Below are positions 10,899-23,132 of a stretch of 64,000 nucleotides of DNA, piece after piece. The translations under genes were made by a program, and so were the position numbers. A model generated the notes under the pieces. That model had not been told where the DNA came from. It saw only the letters and a list, made by a program, of their open reading frames with translations, and did no database searches. How positions within the stretch are numbered: the first letter of the stretch is position 1; the number at the start of each line of letters is the position of its first letter. The DNA is from Sesbania bispinosa (lineage: Eukaryota; Streptophyta; Magnoliopsida; Fabales; Fabaceae): contig QLOH01000454.1 of the NCBI GenBank assembly GCA_026901365.1, positions 682,001 through 746,000 of the forward strand, read 5' to 3'.

Positions 10899-12135
10899 TG
10901 TAGGAAAACACAGGAAACGCTGGAAGAGGAGGTTGAATAGTGTTTTATTAAACTCAAAAGAGTTTTTGGAAATCTTTTCACAAGCAGAATAAATTTCAGA
11001 AGGTTCAAATAACTTGCTGTTATTTGAAGTTTTTATACTCTCTGAAGTTGCTTCAGAGGGTTCAATGAAATAGTTCCGAAAACAAGTTTGAAAGCTAAGT
11101 GTTATAAAACAGTGAATTCAAATCCCTTCTCGTTAGTTTAAACTGAAATATAAGAGAGTTAAGGGTGAGAAAACTTAGCCAAGTATTTATCCTGGTTCAC
11201 TCACTACCACTGTGAGCTACGTCCAGTCCCAAAACCAACCAACTAAAGATTTTTCCACTAATCTGAACAGATTACAAGTATTCATTTGATACCAAGCCTC
11301 TTCAGGCTCTCTACACAAGTATTTTTTCCTTACCAAGCCTCTCCAGGCTCTATACAAACTGTATTTTAAAGAAAATAGCCTAAGCTTAAAAACTACACAA
11401 GTTTAAAGCTCAAACTGGGTAACAATGTATAGATGAACTGAGTTAATCTTAGGATATGAAAGTTTTGTACAAGTATATCAGAGTATATTTTATCACATAA
11501 AATTTGCAGCGTTTCAGCAGGTTGATGTTCTCTCTATTGCATGAAGTTTGAAACAGGGTATTTATAGAGTTGGACTTGAGATTCGTTGAGCTCTATCAAA
11601 TTCCCGTTGTGAGATAGCATTTAATGCTAAAGCCTCCGTTGAGACATAGATTCTGATGGCTTCTGAACATGGCAAAGTAGGCTTGCAGCATTGACCTTAC
11701 TTTTCCTGAGCACTTGTACTTCTGCAGCAGGAACATTCCTTTTATAGTATGGAATTTGAACTCGTTCCAGAAAGCAGTTCTGAGCACTATGCTAAGAGAG
11801 GTGATCAGTGCAGACATCTTGCATAGGTCTCTGAAAGAACTTGATACTTGAGAAAGTCTTCAACAATCCTTTTCTTCAAGATATATAAAATTGTAGAGAC
11901 AAAATCCACGTCAGAATACTTCAGCAAGTCTTCAACATTCAGCAGGTTACTTGACTTCAGCAAGTCTTCTTCACTTCAGAAGGTCCACTTTAAAAGGTCC
12001 AATCTGCCGAACGTGAGAAATACCTTTGAGAGTATTTATAATTCATTCAAAGATCAAATTTGTCGCTCATTAAAACTTAGGATAATGAGACTTAAAACAT
12101 TATTAATTTCTTAATAATATTTTTGAGACTTAATA
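10899..12135 (-). repeat. 5' LTR of the Sirevirus (1237 bp)
   Basis: Begins TGTAGGAAAACACAGG on the plus strand next to the primer binding site. It ends where the copy corresponds to the LTR terminus of the left partner (GAGACTTAATA against GAGACTTCACA), so its outer CA is mutated. A minus-strand TATA box (CTATAAATA) lies near 11560-11570. Repeated phrases such as CCAAGCCTCTTCAGGCTCT (11294 and 11336) occur in its U5 half. Confidence 0.85.
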
Positions 12136-13090
12136 GAAGCTTCATCATCCACCTTAGAGGGGTGGATGAAGCTTAGTTAACATGCTCAGTGAATTCCTAG
12201 GCCCCAGAAGTTGGGCCGCAGGTCAAGGATGAGGTGTTACACTAGGAGCTTCCATACTACTTAGCATTAGAGACCATGGGTTCAACACCCATGTAGAGTG
12301 GGAATTGTAATTGTATTTTTTCCTATGTTTCCTTTTCCCTCTCATTTTGGCCGCTTGGCCATATGGCTATAAATAGAGGAGCACCCTCTCTTATATTAAA
12401 AGCTTTGGTTAACAGTAAAGTTACTCTACTGAGTTTCTCCTTATTTTGTGAGTAGAGAAGGGTTGATGGTGCTTCCCCAAACCACTTAAAGACTTATCCA
12501 ATTCTCCTGAGTTGGTGGCGTTTAGCACTGGATCTTATCTGCTAAGGGAGTTGTCTTCTGTAGTGGCGATAATCCACCTCCGATCCTCTTCCATTTTCTT
12601 ACCCATTTTTGCGCTAACTTGCTGCATTTTAGCATGATTTTGATTGGTTAAATCTCTAACTCATAGTGTTTTGGCTTCAATTCTAGATCTAGTAAAGTGA
12701 TTGCTATTAATACTTGATCAAAGTAGTGAAAATCTTGTCAAATTTTGCAGGGACTAGACGTAGCTCACTCTGGTTGTGAGTGAACCATGATAACTATCTT
12801 GTGCAAGTTCTCTCAACCATTTTCATTTTATATTTCAATTGTTTTATCTATTTAACTAATATAGGGTTAAAGTGTGAACTCTAAAAACTCTTGTGAATAT
12901 TTTTATGAAATAATATATCTTTGCACAAACTCACCTGTTTGAAGCTTTAAATAAGTGGTGATAAACTTCAATCAACTCCTTTCCAAACTTTTTAAAGTTT
13001 TTTTGAACCATCCTTCTGGAATAATTTTTAAGAAAATTAAAAAGTATTTAAAAACACAATTCAACCCCATTCTTGTGTTTTCCCATGTTC
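12136..13090 (+). mobile_element. copia-type LTR fragment (plus orientation)
   Basis: The block carries CTATAAATAGAGGAGC (TATA box at about 12369). It also has TAGCTCACTCTGGTTGTGAGTGAACC and a terminal stretch AATTCAACCCC...TTGTGTTTTCC like the 3' end of Sirevirus LTRs. An inverted repeat of AGCTTCATC and GATGAAGCT sits at its left edge (12137-12175). A plus-strand tRNA-like T-arm (12282-12299) lies upstream of the TATA box. No target duplication or internal region was found, so it is a solo LTR or fragment with uncertain ends. Confidence 0.5.
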
Positions 13091-16000
13091 TAATAAAATC
13101 AAGATTAAAGATTAAAATTAATTTATAATATGCACAAAATTCAAGACTTGATAAAGAGACAGAAAGATAAGAAAACCACTACCCACTTATATCATTTCAT
13201 TATGTACCACATGAGAGCTACATCCCGTCCCTAGGTGTTTTTCTTGAGTTTTTCGGCTATACCATAGCCAAATACAATATCCTTGTATCTCCACTATCTT
13301 GCAGATTTGAGATGCCCTACTCCTTAAAATGTCATTATTGATGATTAAGTGTTCGTTTGATTTACACTTGAGTAGAATTGATTCTAGAAATCAATTGTTA
13401 AGATAAATGATGCACATTTTACGAAACATGTTGAACAAAAGTGATTTAAAATCAATTCCACGAAACCATAATTTTACAATGTTGAAACGGGGCCAAACCA
13501 AAGTGGAGGCCTAGTTGTCAATAAATTCATCAAAAGAAACTATCAATTATATTGGCCTCTTTACCCTCAGGTTATCAATGGTGTAGCATCGGTAATTACC
13601 AATAACATTTGCTTACGCATTCATTTCCAACTGAGATTTGACTATCAGTACCAAATTATTGAGGTTTTTTTTTTTTTTTTTTTGCCTATTTCTAACTGCC
13701 AAAAGCATTTGTAATAACATTTTTTGTAGTGAAACAAAATAAAATATTTTTAAATTATCATTAAATTAATTTTCTATCAATTAGATCAATTTTAAAAATT
13801 TTAAAAAATATTTCAAACATTAATTTTATATTTTCTATATATAAATTTATTTTTTTATTTTTTTAAATATTTTATGCAAATATTTGTTCAATACATACTT
13901 TTTAACAAATAATATCCATGTTTAAAAAAGTTCTATAATCCTACCCTTTTGATAATGATAAAACATATGATAAGGTGGGTTCTTCTGCATGGCGTATAAT
14001 GTCCACTTAATAATTATAACAGGTCGTAGGACCTAGCATTTACTTCCCTCTTTAATTGTTCGGGAAAAGATTGTATTGGGGTGTGAAAGTGTAGGAAGAT
14101 AGAAAAAAAAATTAAGAGAAAGAAAATAAAAGATAAAAATTGATATATAATGAGCAAAAAAAAATCATAAATAGAAAAAAAAAAGTGAGATGCATGTGAA
14201 TGGAAGGGTAAAAAATCTGAGCGTAAAAAAATCACAATTCTAATTGTTCTTTCCCAAATTCTGTTACACAATCTTGTAGTAATCTGAGTGTTAGAATATC
14301 TTGACCGCAGGAAAGTATATTCCCTTTATAAAAAGAAACCCCTAATGAACTAATGAACGTCTAGGGGTTTCTCTATGGTATATATATGATATTTTGGTGT
14401 TACAAAAATAATTAGAATAAAAAAACGAACACCTTTTTAGATGAAAACTCTTGCTTACAGTAACCCTATTTTTATTCACCTTCAACAAATGAGTTCAAGA
14501 GAACATTCACAGAGATCTGCTTCAGCCTTTAGTGTTAGTCTTTTCACGTAGGTATAATTAAGCTCCATCTTCAACTCTTGTCAATTTTAAAATAATTAAT
14601 TAATAATGTTTAATGAACCCTGGACACATTTATGGACTACTTTTAAAATTTGTTGTGGAAGACAATTTATCATGTTTAGTACACTGATTTAATTAGTCTT
14701 GGTTTTCCACCATAGTGCCCATTTCTTTATTGATTTAGCTTGATTCAATACTTTGAGAGGTGGCTTCAATTTAGATAATAAAATTAAATGAAGCAGAATT
14801 AGTATATTAATCACAAAAAGGTTGGATTCTTTGTCTGTATATTTTATGTCTTCTACAAAAGGCAACATAGAATGTGACTCTTTCCATTAAATTATGCAAG
14901 GAAAGTGAAGTTTTTACGTGGCGGTCCGTTAGATAAAAAGTAGCTTAAGTGGAAGATATCAAAGAATAAGTGATACTGGCCTTTTTGTTGCATTATTTAT
15001 TTGTCATTGTTGTGATGATTATTATTTAATTGTTGACCCACCGGCCGTTGTTGCTCCTTCATTAAAAAATTAATAATTGATAAAGTAAATTGACTAGTCA
15101 TTGATGGAAAGTAGATATACTTGATTTTACAGTGGATTGTGGTGAAAAATTATCTGTAAAAATTATTAAATTCATAGAAATTCTGCATGGAATTCCTAAT
15201 CAAGCACCATGATCCGTCGACGACTCCCCCGACTCTTATGGAGATGGAAAACAAGAGATACAGCAAAATTGTGTCATTGTTCAAGTTTACTACCTTCATG
15301 TGGATTTCTTGTGTCACAATTTCTTTTGTGTCTCTTAATTATATATTTCTCTTAAGAAACACAAAAATCAAAATTATGAGAAGAAATTAAGGAAAGAACT
15401 TGTGGACTCAGAATTAATAGCGTGTTTACAAAAGTGTTGGATCCACCAAGAATTAGGTTTGAAGATGTAACGGGGTTTGAAATTTGTATTAACATATTTG
15501 ATGTTATGAAATAGAATTAATTTTGTTTCTAAACTAATATAATTTGAATCAACGTAATAAATTATAACTTTTATATTGAATTAAAAAATTTACATTAAAT
15601 TTTGTTACAAATTAACTCACTATAAAGAAATAGTTTAGAAACATAAAATATCAACACCTTATAAATATATGTTCAAGCAAAATTAATTCTATAAAATTAA
15701 GTTGATTCTAACGGTTTATCCTAAACACACACTAACAAGTTAAGGGTTGTGCTCTTATATATGAAAATGTCGATTATATATTTTCGTCTATATTTTCTTT
15801 CTGTAATTATCCTTTAATTGTTTCATTGTAGAGAAATTATATTGGTATAAAAATATTATACAGCAATCTCCTAGCTATAATTATGAGAGAGATATAAATA
15901 AATAATAAGTGTGAGATATAATAAATAATATGATAAAAATAAAAAATGTGTTATATGATTTTGTTGTATGAATAAAGGATTTCTATAGTGTACGGTTACA

Positions 16001-16112
16001 ATGGTATAAGGTTTATACAATTATGATTGTATTCATACTTCCTACTACACACCAATAACAAAAGTTTAATTGGGTCATCTAATGAGAAACCACTAATTAA
16101 TGGTTTCGTCAA

Positions 16113-16179
<67 letters not shown>

Positions 16180-17446
16180 TAAAAGATTTTTCTCATCCTG
16201 TATTGTATCCCTTTCTTTTGTATCTACATTGAATTTTTACTTTTAGAAATGGAATGAAAATTATATTGATTATTCTTTGAGAACGATTCTTTATGTGATA
16301 ACACTTTGATAATAATTGTCACCCCACTAATGACAGTTATATATGGCCCAACGGTGCAGGTTTTTCGCGGCACATGCAATTCTTTCGAGGCTTCGTTTAG
16401 ACATGTGTAGAGTGTGCAGTGCAAAATTAAACTAGCCGGGAGGAACAAAATTTTATTGCTAATGGTAGATTATTAGGATTTTCCGTTTTGTGTAAAAAAT
16501 TCGGTGACCTTGTTTGTGTTGTCAATTGTCATGTTTATTGTTTATTATAGCATACAATATGAGACCTACCTGCTATGTAAGAATATATATTTTATTTTCT
16601 AGGTTCCAGGTGTAATATGACCGTACGTTGCATGTCTTGTGAACGTTTTCATGTGATCCACGATTTTAGTATTTTAACAGTAAAAATGAAGCTTAATTTT
16701 TTTATGATGTAAATGTTTTCAGTTATTATAAATATAATTACTTTGGTGTCAATTCCATTTTTTGTCAAAATTTTGAACCTAGTAAAAATTCTTGTATTTG
16801 GTTAAAGTAATTTAAAATTAATAGATTTTATATGTTAAAATAGTAAAAAGAAAGAATTTCAAATGACGAATAGAAGAGATTTTTATGATAAATATGATGA
16901 ATTTTAAATGACACATATTGAGAGAGAATTTCAATATTTTTATTATATTTAACTTTTTAGATTATCATTTACAACTCTTCTAATACTTATAATTCACTCA
17001 ATATTTTCTATCACAATTTTGAGAATTCTAGAATTCTCCTACCGAACACACACTTAACGAAAATCGTTATATGTTCGGGTGAAATTTGGTATAGAATGAT
17101 AAAGCAGGGTATATATCATACAGCATATTATAGCTTCAGCTAAACATTAAAAAACATAAAACTTCAGCTATCCCTATGTTTTAGTGCATCCTCACTATTG
17201 AAATTGTAGGGATAAAGGCGATTTTTCAAGGCATGAAAGAGCAAATTAATTCGTAGGAAAATTTATAAATATTGACAATTGAATTAATTTTTTCTGTAAA
17301 TTTTTCATGGTCCACCCTAAGCCGAATAAATAATAAACTAGAGACTATACTAATTTATAGATCTCGAAAGTTATACTATATAGTGGTAAATTAAGAAATT
17401 AAAAAGATAATCAATAAATAATAAAAAAAGAAATAGGAAAAGACAA
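13091..17446. other. AT-rich intergenic region, no supported gene
   Basis: Mostly low-complexity A+T sequence. A 68-bp trinucleotide repeat (AAT)n lies at about 16112-16180, and there is a T-run near 13662. A 67-codon ORF at 15187-15390 (MEFLIKHHDPSTTPPTL...) has a hydrophobic middle, but I recognise no family and see no promoter evidence. Segments near 13340-13520 and 15420-15735 begin and end with GTTTG/GTGTTTA-like words and may be old miniature transposons, but I could not confirm a target duplication. Confidence 0.6.
16112..16180. repeat. (AAT)n microsatellite
   Basis: About 22 uninterrupted AAT/ATA units in a row, flanked by AT-rich unique sequence. It also makes a spurious poly-isoleucine frame on the minus strand. 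Confidence 0.97.
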
Positions 17447-17928
17447 GAGTAAAATAATATTTTAGTCCCTATAAAATATCCGAGTTTTTATTTTTGTCCC
17501 TGGAAAATTTTTCTTTTTTATTTGATTCTTATAAAATATTTAAGCTATTTTTTTAGTCCTTGCTGTTGATTCCACTATTAATTACGAATGTGCCGAACGC
17601 CCATCACAATTAGTAATCATTGTACTGTACCCTAGCACATTATACAACAACGTTAGTCTCCTTAAACACATTCAAAGACTATTTGTGATATATATAAAGG
17701 GGGAAATATACAAAGAAATTCAGTTCAAATTGACCATGAAATTTTCAGTTCAAACACATTCAAATTTGACTCTTTAAATTCGACACATCCACATTTAATG
17801 ATAGAATCAATACCAAGGACTAAAAAAATAACATAAATATTTTATAAGAATGAAATAAAAAAGAAATTTTTCCAAAGACAAAAATCAAAACTCAAAAATT
17901 TTATAGGGACTAAAATGTTATTTTACCC
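17447..17928. mobile_element. Mutator-like miniature element with 9-bp TSD
   Basis: 482 bp with inverted repeats of roughly 120 bp. The left end, GAGTAAAATAATATTTTAGT, mirrors the right end (GGGTAAAATAACATTTTAGT when reversed), and words such as TTTTTATTTTTGTC and AGTCCTTG follow on both arms. The flanks AAAAGACAA (17438-17446) and AAAATACAA (17929-17937) are a 9-bp duplication with one change. It is non-coding and belongs to a different sequence family from the 837-1388 element. Confidence 0.78.
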
Positions 17929-19693
17929 AAAATACAATTATTCGATATATTGAAAGGAAAGTGTAAGAGAATAAGAACCGTAAACGGTTTATGCCGGTAG
18001 CATATTCTTCCCTTGAAATGTACAACCTAGCTCTCATATTTCTATTTTTTATTTGTACACCTTTTTTTATATATATTTATTAGTACAACTGTGAATGAGT
18101 CCTTTTGTGATTTGCTATCCTCGTACCTAGTCTTCCTCTAAAAGATAGTTTTTCTTTTGACCTTGTCCTTATGATTATTTTCTATGTTATGTAGTGTACA
18201 ACAGACACTAGGAAATCAAGCTAGCTAGCATGCTGCTTTGAGCTGATTGCCTAAGCTGGAATATCTTCTTTTTTAAATAAAAAAAATTCGGAAAATATGG
18301 TAAAGAGATCTGTTATATGGGTCTCATATGCTTTAAATGGATATATATGCATTGAGCCCTTCAAAAATGATCAATCAATAATAATATTATGTGCATGTTT
18401 ATATCAGCTTCTGTTCATGGTATGAAACGTTGTCTTTCCAATAAAATGTCCTTTTATATTTAATCACTTTCAATGGTATAGGTTCAGGCAACATTCCTTT
18501 TTCATGTTAAGCATTGTAAAGAGACGAGACCCTTTGGTTTCACGGTTTCAATGATAAATCCCTTTATTTGAAACAGCGATAAAATGTTCAATTTTCATAG
18601 GATGCTGGTGGACTTTGTTAAAATTTAATTAATGACATGGCCCTAGACTAGGTTTGAGTTTAAGTGATTGGATTCTGTTAACATACTACATGCACTTACT
18701 AACAGAAACAAAAGAGATAAATATAATAGCAACGAAAACGACCACACACACAAATGATTTCATCATTTTATAAGGTTTACTATGAACTTTTTAATAGGGA
18801 ATTAGATTAAATAAAAAAACTATAAACATAACCAAACCATAGTCTAAAATTGAATTATATATAATAGATATTTATTAGAAATCACAACATTAATTACATG
18901 AATGATATTAAATATTGCACAATCCAATAAAAATTTTTCTATTTCAATTGCTTAATTTCGTTTGCATTTCCCTATATATATATTTTTCAACACTTCTCAT
19001 ACCACTTAGGAATGCAACTTAACTCTTCAAATTTACAGTTTGTTTAGTTCGAAAATAAGTGTTTTCATTTTTGTTTCATATTTTTATTTTTAATTATAAA
19101 TTTGTCACATTATTTTTTTATGTTTTTTTTTCCTATTTTCAAATATTTCTGGAAAACTGATAGCAATACAAATACGAATCTAGATTAATTTGACACAAAA
19201 CAAGTCAAAATTAGCGGAAGACTAGTATACTAACCCATGTAATACGTGTATAAATATATATTTTTCATAATTAAATTAATAATAAATTAATATCTTTAAA
19301 ATTAAAATATTAAAAAATTTGGAATTTAATATACATTATTATTTGATGATATTTTATAATAATTTTGAAATATAATTTATATTATTATTTAATAATAAGA
19401 TATAATGAAATTAATTAAAATTATAATGATAAAAATAGAGATTTATATTAAAAATAAGGATTGAAATAAAAAAAGATAGGATAAGATTTTGAATATATTA
19501 AAAAATTTTAAATTTAGGATTATCATTTATTAGTATTTTAAAATTCAAATAAGAAGAGAGAGAAAATTATTATTTAGGATTGAGAGGGAGAATCTCACTC
19601 TCCCAAGTAGTGAGTGAAATTCACTATCCAATGAGAGAAAGAGAAAGAATGTTGAAATCATTGAGAAAGAGAGTAGAGTGGGCGAGTACCACA
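17929..19693. other. AT-rich intergenic region, no supported gene
   Basis: Low-complexity A+T-rich sequence with no open frame of note. A purine-rich stretch with repeated GAGAGAGAAA and CTCACTCTCCCAAG words occupies 19550-19690, directly before the solo LTR. Confidence 0.6.
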
Positions 19694-21871
19694 TGTAACA
19701 TCCTGGAAATTAGAGCTTAGGAAATACAAGAGAAGCCATAGGTTGTGAGTCCTGCCAAGGAAGATTAGAGGTAGAAAGAGAAATTTGGGGACTTGAATGT
19801 GAATTTAGATAATAATAAGATAAATAAATTAAGAGGTTTGAGTTTTAAGAGGTTTGGAAGAATAACCAAGTGCTAAGTCAAACAACTATAGGTTGGACTT
19901 AGAAGGAATCACGCCCTAAGACAGAGGGAGTCATAAGGGTATAAGGATGAGAAAAGAAGGTTAGATGAAGAAGAACCAAGTTTGAAGGGTATGTTAGTAG
20001 AGGGAGTTAGGGAGAAGTGAATCACCCTATGTTCTAGTCATTAGGTGTGTTAAAATAACAATGGAATAGGCTTTAGGAATAAAGGAGTTGATTTGGCAAA
20101 GTTTCGAGTGGGGAGGGATTTGGATGAGAAAATCTAAGTTAGACGAAGGTTTTAGGGAGAGGAATTAGGTTTGAGTGGAAAAGAATTGAGTTAGAATCAA
20201 AGAGGGGTAAATATCAAGTTTTTGGGGGGCTAATATGCTCACTTAGTCTGCGCTCAAGCGCAGCCTGAGCGAGGATATCGGCAATCAAGGGAAAATTCCA
20301 ATTTGATTTTCTAGCTCAGGCTAAGCTCGAGCGCAGCCCAAGCGCAGCATGAGCACAAAAAATAGAAAGGAAATTAGTGAAATTCAGCTCAAGCTGAGCT
20401 CAAGCGCCGCCTGAGCGCAGCCCGAGTGAGAGTTGAGCGCGAACGACCCTATTTTTTTTTCTTTCTTCGCTCAGGCTTCGCCCGAGCGAGCCTAAGCAAG
20501 CCTAAGCGGGCAGAACACCATAAAAACACTTTTTTAGGGTTTCCTTCTCATTTTATCTTCCTCTCCCTTCATTTTAGAGAGAGAAAGAGATATTTCTAGA
20601 GAGAGGAACTCCTTGGGACCTTAGAGAAAGAGGATCAAGGCCAAGGATCTCCAACTCTAATCCTCCCCAACCTTCTTTCCCTTCTCTTTGAGCTTCCTTG
20701 AGGTGAGTGTGGTTCTCCCCTCACTCAATGTTTGTGTATGTGTTTCCTTTTACTTGATCCCCTTCCTCTATTCCCTTTCTCTATTGATTGTTATGCCTGG
20801 AAATGGTATGTGTATGTTTGGATTGGTTGAATGATTGGATCGATTGATGTTTTGTCTTTAAGGCACAAACCCTAGGTTAGGAGATTGGGGATTTTTGGGG
20901 AAAATACTTATATTGGTAATGGGGATGAGAAATGTTTGGAGTTTGAGATATTTCTCTTCTAGATGAATGAATTTAACTTAAGAAAATGTATGAATGTTTA
21001 ATGAAAACAAAATGGGACTTCGGTTCAAAGAGGAAAAAAGGGGTCTTGTACCCCAGAGGATTAAGAATGTTGAATGTAAATGAGAATGTGAATGTTAATT
21101 AAGACAAAAGGTTAAATTGGCCTCAAGGGAGATATTCCTTGAAATGGTATTGAGCTTGGTCCAGTTCAGAGGTTCAAGTGATAAGACTCCATTGGTGTTG
21201 GGTAATACACCAAATGTTGAATGTGAATGTTATTTAAGACAGAAGGTTAAATTGGCCTCAAGGGGAGACGTTCCTTGAACGGTATTGAGCTCAGTACAGA
21301 TCAGAGGTTCAAGTGCTAAGACCCCACTTGTGTTAGGTAATACACCAAAAGGTTGAAAGTAAAGACTAATGAAAGAAGTGTTATGAATTGAATGTAAAGT
21401 TTGATGTATGGATTGCTATGAGTTGAGCCTATGAATTCCCGCTGTGCATATATGTTATGTCTGTACACCTACACTTTTGCACGACCTTACTCACTGAGAC
21501 GTAAGTCTCACCACATGTTTCGTGGCACATTTTAGATATGCAGGATGATCAGCTAGAGGCCTGGAAGGAAAGACTTGTTGTTTAAGGATGGACGATACCT
21601 TCAAGAAGTTATGTGTATTAGGATGGCTAGATTCTGGTGTATAGGAATTATGATAATAACTGTATTGGTTGTTTCTATTAAATGTACTCAGTTCATGGCA
21701 AACGCTGTATAGCATGATTTAGTAAATCCTTCTTAAGTATACGTTGGTTACTTAAGCTTCACATGTGTTGTATGTCTACAATATCGGTAATGTCACGAAA
21801 ATAATTTCAGAAATTTAGGAAGGTGCTTCCAACGGGCACTATTCCTAGGTTTACGGAATTAGGACGTTACA
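19694..21871 (+). mobile_element. solo LTR, Tekay-like gypsy family (copy 1, 2178 bp)
   Basis: Begins TGTAACATCCTGG and ends TTAGGACGTTACA, giving TGTAAC/GTTACA termini. The flanks CCACA (19689-19693) and CCTCA (21872-21876) form a 5-bp duplication with one mismatch. Interior landmarks are a cluster of GCTCAAGCGCAGC/GCCTGAGCGAG words (20250-20510), a CTTGAGGTGAGTGTG donor-like site (20703), a two-copy tandem repeat (21088-21352) and CACTGAGACGTAAGTCTCACCAC near 21497. Orientation follows the copy at 43900. Long LTRs with TGTAACATCC ends are typical of Tekay/Del chromoviruses; lineage is inferred from this alone. Confidence 0.75.
21088..21352 (+). repeat. two-unit tandem duplication inside solo LTR copy 1
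   Basis: Two units of about 130 bp share GTGAATGTTA.TTAAGACA.AAGG, TTAAATTGGCCTCAAGGG, TTCCTTGAA, GGTATTGAGCT, CAGAGGTTCAAGTG and GGTAATACACCAAA in order. Confidence 0.85.
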
Positions 21872-21915
21872 CCTCACTCTCCAAGGTGAGGTTTCAAAAT
21901 TATAATATAGAGACT

Positions 21916-22605
21916 TGATTAGACAAGGGCAGCACCTGAAATTCGAACTAAAATGAACCAAGAGGAAGAAAATGAAAGTGGAAAAAGTTAGAAATGGAGA
22001 AGACGTCACTGATGAAGGCAACCCTTTCAGTAGATTCTCAGTATTGAATCACCACCAGCTCCTGGAATCGGATTAGATCCTCAATGGTTTGGGCAAGAAT
22101 TATCAACCCTTCTTAACTCACAAGAGGAGGAAACAAAGGTGTGCTTTCATTAAAAGTGGGAATTAACCTTTACATAAAGAGGAGCTCCCCTTTTATATAG
22201 GAAAAAGGGAAGGAAAAATAGAAACTAGTCCTGAATGAGATTTGAAACCATGACTCTCTACCTAAAATAGATCGAAGCACCTAAACCACTAAAACCATGG
22301 AAAGTAGCACCCATTTCATATGCTACATGAGGAAAGATACAATTAAATGAAATACAATAGAAATCCTATCAAACCAGTGATTTGAGGCCATGACTAGGTG
22401 GTCCTCTTAGGAAAAAAAAATAAACCAAAGAAAATGGAAATTATTCAATAATAATTTTGATGCCTTGATCATAAAGTAGGAAAATCAAAGATGACACATG
22501 AAGAAAAGTCAACTCCTCTAAAAATTAAGGATATAGTCCTTCTTCACGCCACAGTTGAGGTCATCCATGCACTTTATATCCTTGTCCTTTTGGAATTCGC
22601 TATCA
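21916..22605 (-). mobile_element. diverged LTR related to the LARD LTRs at 31705-36271
   Basis: The order of landmarks matches the LARD LTR: GAGAAGACGTCACTGA, CAACCCTTCTTAACTCACAA, TTTTATATAGGAAAAAGGG (TATA region), a minus-strand tRNA-like segment (about 22236-22312), and an end in GCTATCA. The start TGATTAGAC is inferred. Target duplications could not be shown. It is probably an old solo LTR or LTR fragment. Confidence 0.5.
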
Positions 22606-22914
22606 GAAACTATGAAAAAAAATATTTTCATTGTGTTTTATACAATTTTAAAAACTAAAATAAAAGATGTTCTTATAATTAACTAAATGTCAAAAAAAAG
22701 GTAAGATACAATGATACCTTGCCTCTTGATTGTTGGTTCTACATGGTGCTTCATTCAAAGTTAGGAAATGTTACCTATATTTTTATGAAATTTATAAAAA
22801 AAAATAAAACTAATAACATTAAGTAAAAGAAATATAAATTTCAAAACTTCTAGTTATTAACATTAATATATTTCAATAAAATAATATTTTTTTAAATGTC
22901 CTTAATATACTTTT

Positions 22915-23132
22915 AGGTAAGTAAGTATACAATTTACCATTGGGAAATACATAGATGAAATGACCTTTGATGTAGCACCCCTTGAACCTCACATATATTT
23001 TTAGGAAGCCCTTGCCAATTTGAGAGAATAGTGAAACATGATAGGTTTACCAATATCATTAAGTTCCCATACAATGGAAAGAAAACACATTCTTATGCTT
23101 ATGTCCCCAAAGGAGGTAGAGGAAGACCAAGA
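22915..23132 (+). pseudogene. Ty3/gypsy pol relic: protease to RT linker
   Basis: Two frames joined by a shift near 23001 read TIGKYIDEMTFDVAPLE and then KHDRFTNIIKFPYNGKK, matching the retropepsin-to-RT linker of plant gypsy polyproteins (the region usually reading LLGRPWQFDR). It is cut at 23132 by the Tat-lineage LTR. The same kind of pol resumes on the other side of that element at about 28615, so one gypsy relic was probably split by the insertion. 22606-22914 is AT-rich with nothing else recognised. Confidence 0.6.

Larger units (their letters stand above)
1722..12135 (-). mobile_element. Ty1/copia Sirevirus-type retrotransposon, degenerate, with nested CACTA
   Basis: A minus-strand copia element. 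Its 5' LTR is 10899-12135, its PBS 10881-10896, then gag, protease, integrase, reverse transcriptase and RNase H, several polypurine tracts, and a truncated 3' LTR at 1722-2357. The domain order PR-IN-RT-RH defines Ty1/copia. Repeated GGGGGAG tracts after RNase H are a Sirevirus hallmark. Gag and pol carry frameshifts and stops, and a 3441-bp CACTA element splits gag. The element is therefore dead. Removing the CACTA and its TSD leaves about 7 kb. The outer half of the 3' LTR is missing. Confidence 0.9.

Noticed and set aside
13662..13683. T-run as a second short retroposon insertion
   Set aside because: No flanking target duplication could be found.
15420..15735. Miniature element with GTGTTTA-like ends
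   Set aside because: Ends match over only about 8 bases and no target duplication is evident.
15996..16196. Minus-strand ORF with a poly-isoleucine run
   Set aside because: Produced entirely by the (AAT)n microsatellite.
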